Part shown: positions 62,824-64,000 of the stretch, one piece after another
Layout: each line of letters starts with the position of its first letter
Position numbering within the stretch: position 1 is the first letter of the stretch
Origin: Mesorhizobium norvegicum
GTDB lineage: Bacteria > Pseudomonadota > Alphaproteobacteria > Rhizobiales > Rhizobiaceae
Assembly: GCF_004919685.1 (NCBI RefSeq)
Contig: NZ_SMYZ01000012.1
Coordinates: forward strand, 124,001 to 188,000
Length of the DNA stretch: 64,000 nt
Direction: 5' to 3'
Translations under genes and position numbers: made by a program
The notes under the pieces: model-generated
Database searches by the model: none
What the model saw: the letters and a program-made list of their open reading frames with translations, nothing else
Told to the model about the DNA's origin: nothing

Positions 62824-63648
62824 ATGCCGGTACCCGACAACCCGCCATTTCCCGCGGCTCTGCGCCTTTTCTCGGCGGGGGTCATCATCGTCCTGATCGT
62901 AGGCGCAGGCCTGTTTTTTGCGCCTGCGCTGGTCAAGCCGCGCTGGCCTTGGGCCGTCACGCCGTTCAATGCCCGCTTCCTCGGCGGCTTCTACACCGCC
63001 GAAATGGTCGTGATGGCGGCGCTGCTGGTCTGGAATCGCTGGTCGCCCGGCAGGCTCGTGCTCGTCATGGCCTTCATCTTCACCGTCATCGTGTCGGTGG
63101 CTTCGTTCATCAATCTCGGCTATTTCAACTTCGAGCGCAAAGCGCCCTGGCTCTGGTTTTTGGTCTATCTCGCTTCGGTCGCGGTATCCGGGCTGTTCCT
63201 GTGGCGGGCCAGGGCCCGTCCTTCTGCAAAAGGCGTGACCTTAAGCCCCGCATGGCGCGGCTATATGCCGGTGGAATCGGCGATCCTTGGGCTCTATGGC
63301 GTCGGCCTGTTGCTGCTTCCCCTGACATTCGGCGGCTTCTGGCCATGGCCGGTCGATGCCTTCCACGCTCAGGTCTACAGCGCCATCTTTCTCGCCGGTG
63401 CGGGCGGCGCATATCTCGTCTGGAGAAGCGCGCCGCGCGAGGAACTGCTGGTGCTCGGCCTGGCGCAGTTTCTGGTTGGCTCGCTTGCCATCCTTGGCCT
63501 CGTCATCACCGACGCCACGGTGCACAGGATCGGCTGGACGGCGACCGGGACATTGTGCTGGCTCGCCCTTTTTGGCTGGATCGGCATCAGCGGCGTTTTC
63601 AAACTATATGCCGCCTCCCGGTATTTTGGCTCGCAATCGGCCTCATAG
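62824..63648 (+). CDS. Multi-pass membrane protein of unknown function
   Basis: A protein of about 274 residues with eight likely hydrophobic segments in four pairs: for example LFSAGVIIVLIVGAGLFFAP, AEMVVMAALLVWNRW, LVMAFIFTVIVSVASFI and FLVYLASVAVSGLFLW. No catalytic or transport motif is recognised. ATG 62824 starts just before the first segment; ATG 62794 is an alternative with 10 more residues. The IS1595-type element ends about 75 bases upstream and may have displaced its promoter. Confidence 0.7.
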   Translation: MPVPDNPPFPAALRLFSAGVIIVLIVGAGLFFAPALVKPRWPWAVTPFNARFLGGFYTAEMVVMAALLVWNRWSPGRLVLVMAFIFTVIVSVASFINLGYFNFERKAPWLWFLVYLASVAVSGLFLWRARARPSAKGVTLSPAWRGYMPVESAILGLYGVGLLLLPLTFGGFWPWPVDAFHAQVYSAIFLAGAGGAYLVWRSAPREELLVLGLAQFLVGSLAILGLVITDATVHRIGWTATGTLCWLALFGWIGISGVFKLYAASRYFGSQSAS

Positions 63649-63721
63649 GTGCAGAGACGGCTGGATTTTCAGGTGACGTCCGGTGCATCGTGCCGGGCCG
63701 ATTGCCTTCGCCGGGAAAACC

Positions 63722-64000
63722 ATGACCAGCACGACCTCGCCATCCCTAGAGAAAATCCAGCCGCAGCTCCGGTCTGTCCGGCCAAGCGATGCGGAGGCGC
63801 TTTGCGCTATCTTCAACATGCCGGGCTTCCGCTGGGGGACGCTCAGGATGCCCTTCGAGATGGTGGAGCAGGTGGAGCGGCGCATTGCCAAGTCCGGCCA
63901 GGAAACCACCTGGATCGTTGCCGAGTTGGACGGCAAGGTCGTCGGCCATGGCAGCCTGGTCGTGCAGGGTTCGCCGCGCCGTTCGCATATCGGCGAGATC
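63722..64000 (+). CDS. GNAT-family N-acetyltransferase, N-terminal part (runs off window)
   Basis: The frame is open to the window end (93 codons). It starts with a strand-helix pair RSVRPSDAEALCAIFNMPG and continues to WIVAELDGKVVGHGSLVV, the usual GNAT beta-2 to beta-4 pattern. The acetyl-CoA loop lies beyond the window. Substrate unknown. Confidence 0.75.
   Translation, partial: MTSTTSPSLEKIQPQLRSVRPSDAEALCAIFNMPGFRWGTLRMPFEMVEQVERRIAKSGQETTWIVAELDGKVVGHGSLVVQGSPRRSHIGEI

Noticed and set aside
1..64000. Searched by eye for tRNA, rRNA, CRISPR arrays, prophage genes and integrase/att sites
   Set aside because: None recognised. The only clear mobile element is the IS1595-type one, plus an uncertain IS630-like start at about 36687.

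Overview
The window is a high-GC alphaproteobacterial chromosome segment, almost certainly Mesorhizobium. The best marker is the potassium channel gene at 29498-30562, whose product I recognise as near-identical to the cyclic-nucleotide-gated channel MloK1 of Mesorhizobium loti. The rhizobial-type rhamnose operon and rhizobial palindromic repeats agree with this.

Layout. 1-3.7 kb: end of a galE-like gene, then a D-amino-acid oxidoreductase next to an ornithine-racemase-like enzyme fused to a dead arginase-like domain. 3.7-14.5 kb: a complete L-rhamnose locus. rhaR-S-T-P-Q-M-K run leftward and rhaD-rhaI rightward from a shared regulatory region with a 19-bp inverted repeat. 14.7-16.9 kb: gamma-glutamyltranspeptidase and a small membrane protein. 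17.4-23.7 kb: iron-siderophore uptake (TonB receptor under two RirA-type iron boxes, binding protein, fused permease, siderophore esterase), without its ATPase. 23.7-27.4 kb: a secreted protein, an acetyltransferase-like protein, a CadC-type regulator and a divergent esterase.

27.9-52 kb is dominated by cyclic-nucleotide signalling. A ferredoxin-cyclase-Rieske fusion sits beside the MloK1 channel. A lower-GC four-gene operon follows: coiled-coil protein, roadblock/OmpA membrane protein with three 136-residue repeats, Rab-like small GTPase and adenylate cyclase. Next comes a cell-surface polysaccharide cluster (four glycosyltransferases, a nucleotide-sugar dehydrogenase, a deacetylase and a degenerate ABC protein) interleaved with a cNMP-binding protein, a metallo-beta-lactamase-fold hydrolase, a DUF3095 cyclase-like protein and another class III cyclase.

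52.2-58.2 kb: a complete peptide-type ABC importer. 58.3-60.3 kb: a methyltransferase and a fifth cyclase-type gene. 60.4-62.7 kb: a low-GC IS1595-type element, bounded by inverted repeats and an 8-bp direct repeat, with a broken transposase. It carries an intact (p)ppGpp-synthetase-domain gene as apparent cargo. 62.8-64 kb: a membrane protein and the start of a GNAT acetyltransferase.

The candidates for undescribed biology are the redox-cyclase plus channel pair, the GTPase/roadblock-OmpA/cyclase operon, the alarmone-synthetase transposon and the racemase-pseudoarginase fusion. No tRNA, rRNA or CRISPR array was seen.
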